Source: Paguma larvata
Taxonomy: Eukaryota > Chordata > Mammalia > Carnivora > Viverridae
Assembly (NCBI GenBank): GCA_030068075.1
Contig: CM057844.1
Location: 20,506,001-20,570,000 of the forward strand
Direction of reading: 5' to 3'
DNA: 64,000 nt
Part shown: piece by piece, positions 1-11,756 of the stretch
Layout of the letters: each line of letters begins with the position of its first letter
How positions within the stretch are numbered: the first letter of the stretch is position 1
Notes under the pieces: generated by a model
Told to the model about the DNA's origin: nothing
The model's database searches: none
The model's input: the letters and a program-made list of their open reading frames with translations, nothing else
Translations under genes and position numbers: made by a program

Positions 1-429
1 TCCATCTCCGCACTCGTCTTCTGAAATCATTGTCATTGCTAGTGCAGTGACCACCTGATTCTTGGGGTCCTTCTATTAGTGTGAGTTCACACCCCTCACC
101 TCTTCCCACTGACTGAGGGTCTGCCCACCGGGAGACACTCTGGGTTCTCTTGATGAGAAAGAAGGCTGGAGGACCCCACTACAGCTACTGTCTTCTTTAG
201 GGAGGTTTTAAGCACAATTATCTCCTACTCCACTAATGACTTCTAATCTTTTACTTTAACATAAGTATCTTATAAATTGTCTAGAATTCTGGGACATAGG
301 AAGAATAGCAAATGGCATCCGGCTATTCTTACATGGATGCCTGAGGGTGCTCTTGGCAGGGGGCATCTCCGTGTTTTCTCATTACCCCCTCTTCTGTCCA
401 CATAGCCCCCCAAGTCCTTAGCCATAATG
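1..429. other. Region beyond GNRH2; last GNRH2 exon not securely found
   Basis: This is where the final short GNRH2 coding exon and polyadenylation site should lie on the minus strand. I see no convincing match to the end of the human precursor and no exact AATAAA on the minus strand. There is no trace of the next gene in the human order (MRPS26). Confidence 0.4.
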
Positions 430-499
430 GCCCCCGGTGGCCAATGCCTGGACCACTCCCTGTACTTCCCAGCAGTGTCTGCACCAGGTGCTGCTTCCT

Positions 500-626
500 G
501 CGGAGGGACCACCAGCCTGTGGTTCTGGCCTCCCTGGGCACACGCTGTTCTCAGGGGGAGCCAGCGCATCGCTTGGGAGGTTATGGGCAGTCTGGTCTGG
601 TCGGCTTGCTGCAGTGCCCAAGGGCC
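500..626 (-). pseudogene. GNRH2: GNRH2 associated-peptide exon with 2-nt frameshift
   Basis: In one minus-strand frame the segment gives LGTAA...QTAHNLPSDALAPPENS, close to the human associated peptide. From about 541 downward the similarity continues (REARTTGWWSL, RRKQHL, QTLL) two nucleotides out of frame. The acceptor is probably the AG at 628-627. The human-like end of the exon (after the Leu-Leu codons) reads GGGAAGT rather than a GT donor, so the 3' splice border is uncertain and may also be damaged. Confidence 0.75.
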
Positions 627-749
627 CTTCCTCAGAAGGGAGCCAAGGCTGCGGCCTGCCCACTACCCCATCCCAGGCTCACGGGGTGGGAAAGAACCCC
701 AGCCAGCACTTTCTTCTTCCCACTCGGGCTGGGGAGACCCTTAACCTAC

Positions 750-906
750 CTAGGAGCCCTGGGGCATGCTGTGGGTGCTGGGCTGAGCTGGAAGCTCGCT
801 ATCCTCCGGGGTACCAGCCATGGGACCAGTGCTGAGCCTTCGAGGGTCCAGGGTGGGCGGTCAGCAGCAGCAGCAGTAGCAGAAGGCCTAGCCTGCAGCT
901 GGCCAT
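750..906 (-). pseudogene. GNRH2: GNRH2 first coding exon (signal peptide, decapeptide, stop)
   Basis: This is 157 nt from the ATG to the donor at 749/750. The open frame is only 35 codons: 24 signal residues plus [10 protein letters not shown] plus Gly. After TAG, codons still align with the human exon (Arg-Ala, then Ser-Ser-Ala-Gln), so the stop is a single A-to-T type change in an otherwise preserved exon. Because a splice junction lies 49 nt after the stop and another exon follows, the mRNA is a borderline to likely nonsense-mediated decay target. Confidence 0.92.
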
Positions 907-3720
907 GACGGGGCTGCTCCCATGGTGGACATAGTGTCCATAGTGGACAGCGCTCAAGAAGATGGATACTTCCATCCATCCCTACTTCCTTTTCTTCCAG
1001 GGTCCCCTTGGACAGCTGGCACCTCAGGGGCAGCTTTAGTGTTTCCTAATGCCCTTCCCTCTTCTGCCACTGCTCCTCACCCCAGGAGTCCAGGGATCTA
1101 GCCCCCTGGGGCACAGAGCCCCCTGGGGCACAGAGCATCCCAGCCTTGCCAGCTGAGGGCCCTTCCCAGTCAATCAGGCCTACCCCTCCTTCCTTCAGGG
1201 ATTCTAGAAGTGGGAGAAGGTTGGAAAAAGGAACAGAGACTTGGGTCGGGGGAGCTCAGCAACGTAGGGGCACTGGGGGTACCTGGTTGGTGCACGGCAT
1301 GCTGCATTTTCCCTGTGGTTTGCCATCTCTCTTCCGTGGCAGTTGGGGATGTGGAATGGATGTGTGGTGGTGACGGGGGCAAGTGTTTCTACCCCTCGTC
1401 CCTCCCACGTCCCTGCCACGCTAGAGGCAGCAGGCACAGGAACAGCGTTGGGGAGGGAAAGGGAAAGGGTTCTTTTTTGGAAAGGGTTCATGGGTAGAGG
1501 GACTTGGGAGGGAGAAGAGGAACAGCGTGCCATACACCCAGGACAGACTGCCATCCAGGAGTCCCAGCCCTTGGGGGAGAGCAGCCTCTTCACTCACCGA
1601 GGGAAAGCTGTGGACGAGGTGGCTCCTTGAGGTGGCTCCTCCAGGTGACAGTGGGACCCCCAGCCAGCCAGGTCTGGGATTTATGGATCAGGTGACTCCT
1701 CCCCCTGCTCCCGGTCCACAGACTCCAGTGACGACTCAAAGAAGGGAGGGGGACTAGCCTGCCACTCAACACCCTTCCCTACCCTTCCCATGTTCCTAGT
1801 CACTGGCCCTGGGGTCACCAGACAGATAGCTCCCTCTTCCTGTCTTCCCAGGGATCTGAAGTGGTAAGACTGCTCCAGCCTGGTCAGGCCCTGAAGAATC
1901 TTCCTCCCACATCCCAGGCTGCACCCTCAAGCTCCTGCCCTTAGGCCTAAAAAGCCCTCAGACTTCCCTGACCTGAAAAGGAAATTGTGGCCTGGAGGGG
2001 GCAATGGCTGGGGACCTGTGTCCCACCCAGTTGGCAACCTGAGTGGGGAGGTGGCAACCTGTGGAGAGGTCTGGGGGGAGGCGGATGGAACGGTCCTCAC
2101 GTGCACACCTGGGCACCAGGGCTGGGTCACTCTAGATGCAGGTAGTTCTGGGTGGGGCACACCTGCCCACAGGCGACCTCTCTCTCCTCTCTGCAGGCCC
2201 AGGAGAGGGGGCTCAGCTAAGGGGGCAGTGGGCCTATCTGTGGGCCTATGAGCAGGGGGAATAAATAATTTTGCCTCTCAAGGTTCCAAGCCTTCCCCAT
2301 CCTGCACTCAACCCAGGACTATTCATGGAGTTGGGCATGGCTCACCTAGACACTTGAAACACGCCCCCACCTCTCATTCTGCGTCAGCTATTAGCCTGGG
2401 GGGCAGGGGGAGGGCAGAGGCCTGTTTACAGGGTTAATAGCCAATCTCCGCATTTGAGCTGAACAGCCAGAACAGCAGATGCAAGGGCCAGGGTCAGGCT
2501 CGGTGGGTGGCATGGTGGCCAGTCATTAGGAGAGCAGGTACCTCAAATCCTGAGGCAAAGATGGGGGAGGGGATGGCCTAACGGGCACCAGTCATTCACG
2601 GGCGCCTGGACCTCAGCTTCCCAGGCAGGAAGATACACATCAACTTCCCAACAGTGTGTGGATTGTATGTTCGGTGAAATTGTTTTGGGAAATGCTTTGT
2701 TCCTGTATGTGTTGGTTAACCAAGTAAGTTTTAGGGAAACATTTGTTCTATGGTTCAGTGGAAATGATTCTTTTGAGTTCAGTACACTAGCTTAGTTCTG
2801 GTTTGGGTTTACAGAATATTTTATTCAAAGTCCCTTGTGAGAATTTTAAAAGAGGAATGGGGTGCCTTTATTTTTTCTGTAATTTGTTTGTGGTTTTTCC
2901 TAAAAAATCCAAACCAGAGCTAAGCTTCTTAGGGGACACTCTGGTTCCTTTCTTTCTGGCCACATCCATAGCTTTTCAGGAACGCCTGCTGGTCTCTGTT
3001 CCAGATTGTAGACTCTGGAATGGATGCTCCTAGCCCTCTCAGCAGGACACAGAAAGCCATGTGTCCACCACTGAGCAACTAATGCTCGGTCCTGAGGATA
3101 GGACTTCATTCCAGTCTATGAACTGCTTGTAGCCAACTGGGAAAGCAGAGGCTTAGAGTGGAGTGCTCGGTGCTGCTGGAGCACCGAGGGGCACAGAGCC
3201 CTGAGCAGACGGTCTGGGTGAAGGATGACCGCGAGTTAGCGCGAGTCTGCACGCAGGGCAGCGATGGTGCTCCAACGTAAGGAACAAAATGGAGAAGAGT
3301 CAACACAGGAATGGCCAGCAGACCTGGATCCGTGGGTGAGGGGTGTAGGGAGGGAGGTGCAGAGAATGCTGGAAGGCTGGAGGAAGGGACCGTAGACTGG
3401 AGAAACCGGGTGAATCCCTGGGCACTGGGAGTGTGAGACAGGTGCCCATGGGTCACCCGGTACAGTCACTTGGCAGGAAGCCGACCTGGAGATAAGGCTG
3501 GAGAAGGGCCAAGGACCCCAGAGACGGCCGGTCTCTGAGGAAGGAGAAAGGCGCAGCAGTGGCTCCAGGGTGAGGGTAAAGTCACAGAGAGAACGAGTGG
3601 ACAGAGCAGGTCCCTGGCAAGTGGTAAGAAAGGAATCTGTGGGGATGAACTATGGAAGAGGAGAGAGTGAGTCCATCATAAAGGCAGAAGGCTTTAGGCC
3701 TGGGGGAAGTGTTTTTCACT
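907..3720. other. GC-rich intergenic region upstream of GNRH2
   Basis: No gene is recognised. The GNRH2 promoter and non-coding exon should be inside this stretch. A GC-rich block around 2300-2480 contains a TGCGTCAGC element (about 2380-2388) and a reverse TATA-like AT-rich spot near 2258-2270, but none of this proves a promoter. A 17-bp direct duplication sits at 1101-1134. The segment 2640-3020 is AT-richer and unassigned. Confidence 0.4.
1101..1134. repeat. 17-bp tandem duplication
   Basis: The unit gccccctggggcacaga occurs twice with no mismatch (1101-1117 and 1118-1134), next to a near-copy of its first bases. It is a simple local slippage product. Confidence 0.9.
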
Positions 3721-3721
3721 T

Positions 3722-3920
3722 TTTAATGTTTATTTCTGAGAGAGAGAGAGAGAGAGCGCGCGTGCACAAGCCAGGGAAGGGCAGTGAGAGAGGAGAATAG
3801 AGGATCCGAAGCAGGCTCTGCTGTCAGTATGAAGCCTGACGTGGGGCTTGAACCCACGAACCACGAGATCATGACCTGAGCTGAAGTCAGACGCTTAAGT
3901 GACCGAGCCACCCAGGCATA
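3722..3920 (-). repeat. CAN-SINE, felid type
   Basis: On the minus strand it has the tRNA-Lys-like head (gcctgggtggctcggtcac), the 'gaagtcagacgcttaa' and 'catgatctcgtggttcgtggg' body motifs, the CT-rich segment and an AAAAA tail. It lies about 25 bp from the next SINE, in opposite orientation. Confidence 0.9.
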
Positions 3921-3945
3921 ACCCCGTTTTTAAAATCAAAGACTT

Positions 3946-4176
3946 GGGGGCGCCTGGGTGGCTCAGTTGGTTAAGTGTCTGACTTCGGCTCAGGTCGTGA
4001 TCTCACAGTCTGTGAGTTCGAGCCCCGTGTCAGGCTCTGTGCTGACAGCTCAGAGCCTGGAGCCTGCTTCGAGTTCTGTGTCTCCTTCTCTCCCTGCCCC
4101 TCCCCTGCTCATGCTTTGTCTCTCCTGCTCTCAAAAATAAATAAAACATTAAAAAAATTTAAAAAATAAAATAAAA
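3946..4176 (+). repeat. CAN-SINE, felid type, near full length
   Basis: It starts GGGGGCGCCTGGGTGGCTCAG and continues through the tRNA-like box B (gagttcgagccccgtgtc), the felid-specific 'tgctgacagctcagagcc' section, a CT stretch and AAATAAATAAAA. With 3722-3920 it forms an inverted SINE pair. Confidence 0.93.
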
Positions 4177-6250
4177 TCAAAGACTTGTACGTTTGGTGGC
4201 GGTGGTGGTGGTGGTGGGGGGTGTTGAAGGGAACTTATCGCCCAGGGGGGTGCCCACTCGATGAAGTGAGGTCTGAGCCTGGTGGGCACCGGATGCCGCG
4301 CCCCCCCCTCCGAGAAATATGGGGCACAGCTAACTAGCTGCGGGGTGGGTGCTGGATGAAGCAGTCGCCTGTGCTATTCCCACACGACTGTGCGACTGTG
4401 CGGTGTGAGCCCTGATACACTTCCCTTCAGCCTCGCCTGGTTCCCGTCGGGTTTACGTCTCTCGCGACCATGCAAGTCCTGCTTGAAGATGTCTGTTTAG
4501 CAGCCAGGTGGTATTAAAATACTGGCCTAGCCACCAACAGATCAGCACGGACCCCAGCAGAAAGCTGCCAGCCTGCACGGAGTTGGTAGAGGTACTCGGT
4601 TCTTCTGTAAAAACCGCTGTAAGCGCTGGTGTGTAAGCCGCCCAGTGCCAGCCCGAGCGACAGGAGGGAGGCAGCCCGGTGGGGGGTAGGGAGGCAGCAC
4701 GGGGCATGCGCAAGGCTCTCCTACAAGTTCGCTATGTAGTTTGTTGACCCAAGGCATGCCCTCCTCCATGTGCCAGGAGGTGGCGTGCAGAGCCGGGGTC
4801 TCCTTCCCAAACATGGCACCTCTCCTCAGAAATCCTTCAGATCTATCTTGCTTAACTACCTATGCTTCTCTGAAAACCACTGAGTTTTTAATATTGCCCC
4901 TTGGAGTTCCTTAGTTCTTGCGAAAGGACCAAGTACTTCTGACGCATACTCACCTCCCAGAATCTTCCAAAGGTGGTCTGTCATGGTGCCCCTGCCTCCT
5001 GAGGATATCCTGAATATGTGTTGAACGTGACTCCCATCTTGGAGCCCTTGCATCTGTCCGCCTGGGCTCTAAGGCCTTCTGTAATGTGGCTCCGTGTGAC
5101 CTTGCCTCCTTTCGCTCATCCAGATTTCCAGCATCTCTTCGGTCCAGGTCAAGTCCCACCTCCGCCAACAAGCACAGCAGCAATGACCTCTGAGTGTGCC
5201 TCCATGGCCCAGGTTGGAGTGCCACTTCTCACTCCGGACAGCCTGAGTAGCCCGGGGCCTGCCCCTGCTCCTTGAGAAAGGCCCCACAGACCACAAGGCT
5301 TTCTCGGCCCTGCAATGACAACTGTGACAACTAGTTTACGCCCTTTCCCATGATGAGCTGCTCGTGAGGATGAGAGGCAGTGAAGACAGCCACCCTCCCA
5401 GCTGTGCCAACCAAAGACTACGGTTCCTAGTGAGTCTGTTGTCATATGGTACGGCCTATGACTAGGTTTTAGCTAGTGGGGTATGAGGGAAAATGGAAGG
5501 AAGAGCTTTTGCTTCACGTCCTTAGAAACGAGGCTGCTTGCTCTCCGTTTTCTTTTCGCTTCTCCATGGAAACGACGGTGATCCAGCCACAGTCACGAGG
5601 ACAAGAATAACATCCTTAGGGACACTGGGACCACAAGATGGGAGGACACCAGGTCTCTGGACTGGGCACACCGCTACATGAGAAATAAATGAACATCCAC
5701 CTTATTTAAGACACAAAAGTTAGACGCTTTTGTGTAATATGTTCGGCTTGATATCAAGTTGGGATTGAAGATTCCCATCACCCTGGCCTCTGGGTCTGAG
5801 GTGCTTCTCACAAAAAAGTCCAAATATGAAATGAAGTGAAATTTCGTTAAATTAAATGAAAGCTATTTAACCCAGTACGTGTGGCTATAAAGGCTTATCC
5901 TGGACAAAGCAACACAATCCAGTTTTGTAGCAAAGTACTAGAGAAGTCAGACCGGCCTTACTTAGCCAGCTACCTCCTCTCTCTTCCATGTCCTTGCACT
6001 AGGGAGACAGTGGGGACCCTGGCCACCTTCCCAGGGAGCGTGGCACACCAAAGAAGTGCTGAGAACGAGACGTGGGTCTTGGCAACTAGCTAAGAGCTGG
6101 AGAGGCTGCGCGGGTTGGACAGGAGTCGTCGAGAGGACTATGGCTTCTGAGACCAGCTGAGACAGAACTCTGAGAGCAGGGCCAGGAGCGGCCTGGGAGA
6201 GCCCTGGCCCTCGTATGGCTGCCCCACCCCAGACAAAGGGAGACGCTTCC
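4177..6250. other. Intergenic region between PTPRA and GNRH2
   Basis: A short (GGT)n run is at 4196-4219. About 5450-5720 resembles an old retro-element ending (gagaaataaatgaacatccacc, then 'ttatttaagacac'), family unassigned. No coding exon is seen on either strand; the open frames here lack codon bias or recognisable domains. Confidence 0.4.
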
Positions 6251-6785
6251 TTAGGGAGTCAAAGCTTTTATTTCCTGATAATCCCTAGTGTGGTGCCAGA
6301 GATACCGCTCTGGTCCCGTTACTCCCCACAGTGGGTTGTGAGTGGTGCGGGCAGGGGGTGGAGAGGGGAGGGATTATTTACAGAGCAGGGGGAGTGCGGG
6401 GTGGGCACCAGGACAACCAATTTCCTCAAGAGCTCTGAGAACTTTGTGCTTTTTTTCTTAGTTGACACTGAGCTACCTGGAATGAGTTTTGTGTTTCTTC
6501 AGGAAAAGATGTCTAAACCAAAGAATACAGCCCAATTTCCAGGCAGAGGATTTCACGATATCAATCCAAACATCACACTATTTAATTCCCCAATAAAACA
6601 TTGGAAAAAGGACTATCAGTGCTAACACATTTACATATAAAATCTCCACCTAATAGGTAATAGAAGCCTATGTACCAATTTCTAAAACAGTTATAAGATA
6701 TATACACAATTCTGGGTATATTAACAAAACAGAATATTACAAAATATTAAAGGCAATTTTCCTGTCCGCCGGGTCTCATCGCCTC
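6250..6785 (-). other. PTPRA: PTPRA 3' untranslated region
   Basis: From the TAA at 6786-6788 the minus strand is AT-rich and free of known repeats down to a canonical AATAAA (plus-strand tttatt at 6267-6272), giving a 3'UTR of roughly 530 nt. An ATTAAA near 6580 could be an earlier alternative site. The exact cleavage site is inferred. Confidence 0.75.
6267..6272 (-). terminator. PTPRA: Polyadenylation signal AATAAA of PTPRA
   Basis: AATAAA on the minus strand, 514 nt after the stop codon, in GGAAATAAAAGC context. It is the first perfect hexamer after the stop. Confidence 0.7.
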
Positions 6786-6860
6786 TTACTTGAAGTTGGC
6801 GTAGTCTGAGAATGCGTCAATATATTCCTGCACCACCTTGTAGCAGAACTCATACTGTTC
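6786..6860 (-). CDS. PTPRA: PTPRA last coding exon (C-terminus)
   Basis: 75 nt, from acceptor CCAG|GAACAG to the TAA at 6786-6788. It encodes [13 protein letters not shown] followed by [11 protein letters not shown], the end of D2. Tyr789 lies in YANF, the known phospho-site for Grb2 and Src SH2 binding. Confidence 0.96.
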
Positions 6861-9800
6861 CTGGAGAGCGAAAGGGGGGAAAAGCCAGGGTTACTGAAGA
6901 GAACACGGTCCCTGCAGCTCCTGACAGACCTAGTTTATAAAAAATGGGAAACTGAGGGGAAATGAACGTTTTTGGACTTGCACCTGAGCCCTGACCTGCC
7001 TGTACTCCCCTTCTGGGTTGAGTACAACTAATCTTCTCTGGATGGAGGGGACCGGAGACGAAGATGTGGTCCTAGGCCTGCAATGGTCGGATGGCAGTGT
7101 GCTGGGCGGGCAAACCGCGCGGGCGGGGAGATGGCTCTGTGGGGCCCACGCCTCGCCACGGTTGCCAGGCTGCAGATGCCCAGGCTCTCAAAGCTCACCA
7201 ACTCCCAAAACTCTTAAAATGTATTTTTCTTTCCCCTTCAGACATGTCTCTCTGAGGTTCAGGGACCATTCTGGATGCTTATCCCCACACTCAGTGATTA
7301 CCGGTCATGGAGACAGTCAGGAGCCTGAGCCGAAGAGAGGAAGCACTCCTGTGTCTTCCCACGCCAGGACCCATGGAGCCCCGCGGGGCACGCAGACACC
7401 CCCTCTAGCCTTCATACAGCCTGCCTGCTTCTCTTACTGGTGACAGGGCTGTGCCCCTCTGCCCTCACTGCCCCCAAGGCTCATTCTGTCTGGGGCACCT
7501 TAGGGAAGGATGGGCCCCTTGGAAAAGCCTCCCCGCTGAGATGGCCCTGACAGAGAAGGGCTGTAGATGGGTGGCGGTGTGGGCAGCATACCAGTGTCTG
7601 GACCATGTGTGGCCTCTGTAGCCGCAGGCTCTTGACGGTCTGGAAGACGTCCAAAATCCCCTCTGCTTTCACCCGTTCCAGGACTGTGCTTAGGGCACAG
7701 AAGGTCCCCGTCCGTCCTGCCCCTGCGCTGTAACAGAGCAGACGCACTTACCACATCTGTCACAGCCCACTGTGCTGATGAGGTGAAGACAGTGGCGATG
7801 AGCACATGAAGGCCGAGAGTGAGGTTGGTGCTCCTGGGAAGGGAAGGGCTGTCACCTAACGGAGCTGCTGGGGTGGGGTGGGGGCAGGAGGCCCATTTGC
7901 TCCTCGCCACGTAAGCCCCATGCTCACGCTGCTCTGAGGAGGAAGTGGCACATCCCACATTGCCTGCTGAGGGACTCGCCCACAGGACAGTGAAGAACCT
8001 CACACACACCCCCTCCTACCCAGCACTGAGCTTTCACTGTCTACCTACAAACGTGCCTGAGTTGCCCTGACCCGCAGCTCACTCATGTTGGGATTCTAGT
8101 CTTTCCTTTCCTGGGAAACCCTGCCCGTCTGCGCAGGTGTGTGCGTGCTGATTCTTTCTCATGCCTCTCGTTTGCTTCCTAAATCCCAGGGATGCAGACT
8201 CTGACCGTGATATTATCCGCCCTGTTCAATGTCATCAGCTGACTCAGCAGACCTTCACTGAGTGCCTGCTGTGTGGCAGGGGCTGTGGCGGCGAGCAGTA
8301 TCCCCAGACAATATGATCTGCAGTGTGGGAAGGAAAAAGAGGAACAGGAGTTCTAGGCAGAGTGGTCGGGGAAGGTTCCCTCGTTCGGGAAGGCAAGGCC
8401 CAGTAGCTGTCTGGGAGTGGAGTATCTCAGGCACGAGGCAGGATGTCTAGGTGTGGAAGCTGTGTAGCTGGATCTGATGGATGGACGGAAGGAAGGAAAG
8501 AGCGTGGCCAGGGCGAGGTCAGAGCCCTCAGATCACGTTGGGCCTTGTGAGCCATTGTTAGGCTTCTGAGTGATGTGGCCCGACTGAAGTTTAACAGGGT
8601 CTCTCAGGCTGCTGTGTTGAGAACAGGTGGGAGGGTGGGACAGGGACACCAGCGAGGCCAGTAGAACTGCTGGGAAGAAGGGGCAGTGGCTTAGCCAGAG
8701 GGGTGCTGGTGGAGGGACTGAAGAGATACTTGATTCCGAAACTGCTTTCCGTGTGGAGCAAGGTCGAACATTAGATGTGCACGGGTGACGAAATAAGGAG
8801 ACAGTATGGCTCCAAGGCTTCCCATAGGAGTTAGCTAGAGGACTGAGATGCCACTTACTGACTGGGGGAAGGCTGTGCAAATAGAAGACTTAGAAAGAAA
8901 GACCAGAAGTTCTTCTTCTTTTTAAATTTTTTAATGTTTACTCATTTGTGAGAGAGAGGTGGGGGAGGGGCAAAGAGAAAGGGAGACAGAGGATTCGAAG
9001 CAGGCTCCATATTGTCAGCACAGAGCCCCATGTGGTGCTTGAACCCACAAACTGTGAGATCATGACCTGTGCTGAAGTCAGACACTTAACCGAATGAGCC
9101 ACCCAAGTGCCTGAAAGATCGTAAGTTCTTATCCGAACCCTTTAAACTGAAGATGCTCCAGTGGAAATGCTGAGTAGGTAAGCAGACATATAAATCTGGA
9201 GTTCAGGGGAGAGGGTGAACCACTGATAATGACACGTGGGAGTTGGTATGAAAGCCAGGTGACAAGATGGGATCAGAAGAGGTCCAAGGACTAGGCCCTG
9301 GACCATGGATGGGGAGGAATCTGCCAATGGGGACACAAACCAGGAGAGAAGCTATGCTGAAAGCATTCCACAGAGGAGTGGGTGGTCAACTGTGTATGAT
9401 GCTGGTAAGGTCAAGGGTAATGAGACAGAATGATCTCTCAGCAACATGGAGGTAGCCCCCACTGGGGCAGCTGCAATGGAATGTGGGAGGGAAGGGGTTA
9501 ACTGGAATGGACTCAAGAGAGAATGAGGAGAGAGGACCTGGGGTGTTAGTCTGGACAAATCTTTTGAGAAGCTTTACTATTAAGGAAAACAGAGAAATAG
9601 AGGGCTACCTGGAAGGGAATTAGAGGTAAGAGTTTTTAAAGTAGTAAGATGGGAGCCATTACAGCACATCTGTACGAAGATGGTAGTTGGCCAGACAGTG
9701 ATTCAGAGGAAAACCTGTGATGCAGGATAGTGAAGTCAGGTCCTTGAGGAGACACAAGGGGATGGAACTGATATCCAAGTGGAGGGTGTGTGTGGCAGAC

Positions 9801-11711
9801 AGGCCTCCCCACGGCCCCCAAGATCCCTGCCTTCTGGTGTTCATGCCCTTGTGATCTCCTCCCCTTGAGTGTGGGCGACATGTGCCGTGCTTCTAACCAA
9901 CAGATTTATAGCAAGGTGACAGGATGTAATAACTACACGTATGTGATTATGTGACATGGGATCATAATGGCTGTCTTGCAAGGAGACACTCTCTCTTTTG
10001 CTGGCTTAGAAGAAGCAAGCCACCACACTGGGAAGGTCCACGTGGCCTAGAATTTCAAACAAAGAGGCCCTCAGTCCAGCTGCCTATGAGGAACTGAATG
10101 CTGCTAACAACTAAGTGAGCTTAGAAATGGATCCTTCCCAACCGAGCATCAGATGGCACCACAGCCCTGGCCAAGACCTTGACTGCAGTCTTGGGAGACC
10201 CTGAGGCGCAGCTCTCACCTACGATGTGCTCGGACTCCTGACTACAGAGACTGTAAGCTAAATGTGTGTTGTTTTAAGATGCGAAGATTATGGTAATGTT
10301 CTTACACAGCAATAGATGATTAATGCAACGGGCTGCAGAGAGGTCAGACAACTCATCCACGGACAGGAGGGATACAGGGCCCACAGCACCAGCGCAGGTG
10401 GATGGCGGCTGTGGTGGTGGGAGCACGGGCAAGTTCTCATTGCTTCTCTTTTCTTAGTCAAACAGAAAACACCATCCTCTCTTAACTGTGAGCACAGAAG
10501 AGGTGGTGGTTTTAGGTTTGAGAGGAGGTGTGAAAGAATCATCTAGGACAAAGTCTGGCAAGCTTTTCTATAAAGTGCCAGATAGAAAATACCAGAGGTT
10601 TTGCTGAGAAAAGACAAAATCAAGATGCAATAGCACAACTCTGACTTCTCATGTGCTGAGCAGCAGTGTGAGGTGAGGAGAGCACGGCGTATGGTCTCAA
10701 CCCTTGCTGGAGCACCAGAGCAGCCAGTACATAAACCAATGGGCACAGCTGTGTTCCAATAAAACTTTATATATGGACACTGAAATTTGAATTTCATGCA
10801 CTCTTCACATCATAAAACAGTCTTTTGATAAAAAAAATTTTTTTTTTTTTAAATTTATTCGTTTTTGAGAGAGAGAGAGCACGAATGAACAAGGGGTAGA
10901 GAGAGGGAGAGAGAATCCCACGAGGTGCAGAGAGAGAGGGAGAGGGACTGTAGAGCCTGAAGTGGGTCTTGAGTTCACCTGAAGTGGGGCTCGAACTCAC
11001 AAACCGTGAGATCATGACCTGAGCTGAAGTCGGATGCTTAACTGACTGAGCCCCCCAGGCGCCCCTAGTCTTCTTAAGATTTAAAAACAAAAAAAAAAAA
11101 GTAAAAATGTGAAAATAGTTCTTCGCTTGCAGACCCACATAAAACTAGGTGGCAGGCCAGAGTTGGCAGTGGGCCCTATATGTCCAGCCCTGGTCTAGAA
11201 GAGTGGAAGGGGCAGAAGGACAGCCAGGCAGCACTAAAGGCCAACCATGAGGTCAGTGGTCAGGAATGTAAAATGAGGCCTGGAACCCACTGCTTTCCTT
11301 CAGCCACACTCAGCTGCACGGTGCAGACACAGGGTAGCTGGAGTGGAGTTTGCCAAGAGAGGGTGACCAAGGGAGAGAAAAAAAGTGTAGGGAAAGAAGT
11401 GTTTATCTGGGCAGGCCAAGAAATCCTTTTTTCTTAAATTTTTTATTACTTTTTAATTTAATTTTTAAAGTAGTCTCTCCACCCAATATGGGGCTCAAAC
11501 TCACAACCCTGAGATCAAGAGCTGCGTCCTCCACCAACTGAGCCGGCCAGGTGCCGCACCAAAGAGCCCTTTAATTTTGCCAATCCAATGGATCAAAGCT
11601 GCGCTGCACTATTCCCATCCTCATTTCTCGGAATAGTACTAGTAAAGTCCAGCATCTTTTCATGTTTACTGTCCGTTTGTAGTAGCTGGTGTATCTGGCC
11701 ACTTCTTCCTT

Positions 11712-11756
<45 letters not shown>

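Larger units (their letters stand above)
430..906 (-). pseudogene. GNRH2: GNRH2, gonadotropin-releasing hormone 2 precursor, disrupted
   Basis: GNRH2 normally encodes a secreted neuropeptide precursor: signal peptide, GnRH-II decapeptide, Gly-Lys-Arg cleavage/amidation site, then the GnRH-associated peptide. Here the ATG is at 904-906. It is followed by a 24-residue leucine-rich signal peptide (MASCRLG, then a leucine run, then TAHPGPSKA) and the exact decapeptide [10 protein letters not shown], then one Gly. The next codon (799-801) is TAG where other mammals have Lys. The first coding exon ends at 750 with a good donor (CTAG|GTAGGT). The next coding exon starts near 626 and still reads like the associated peptide (QTAHNLPSDALAP, about 564-601). 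A 2-nt insertion near 539-543 then moves the similarity (RTTGWWSLRRKQHL) into another frame. The gene is on the same strand as PTPRA and downstream of it, as in human 20p13. The identity is very secure; loss of function is inferred from the stop plus the frameshift. The non-coding first exon was not identified. Confidence 0.93.

Noticed and set aside
444..908. Plus-strand open frame of 154 codons over the GNRH2 locus
   Set aside because: It is antisense to clearly recognisable GNRH2 exons and has no family resemblance; GC-rich DNA gives such frames by chance.
3946..4030. tRNA-Lys-like gene (box A/box B)
   Set aside because: It is the tRNA-derived head of a CAN-SINE, followed by the SINE body and A tail; the same is true for all other tRNA-like heads in the window.
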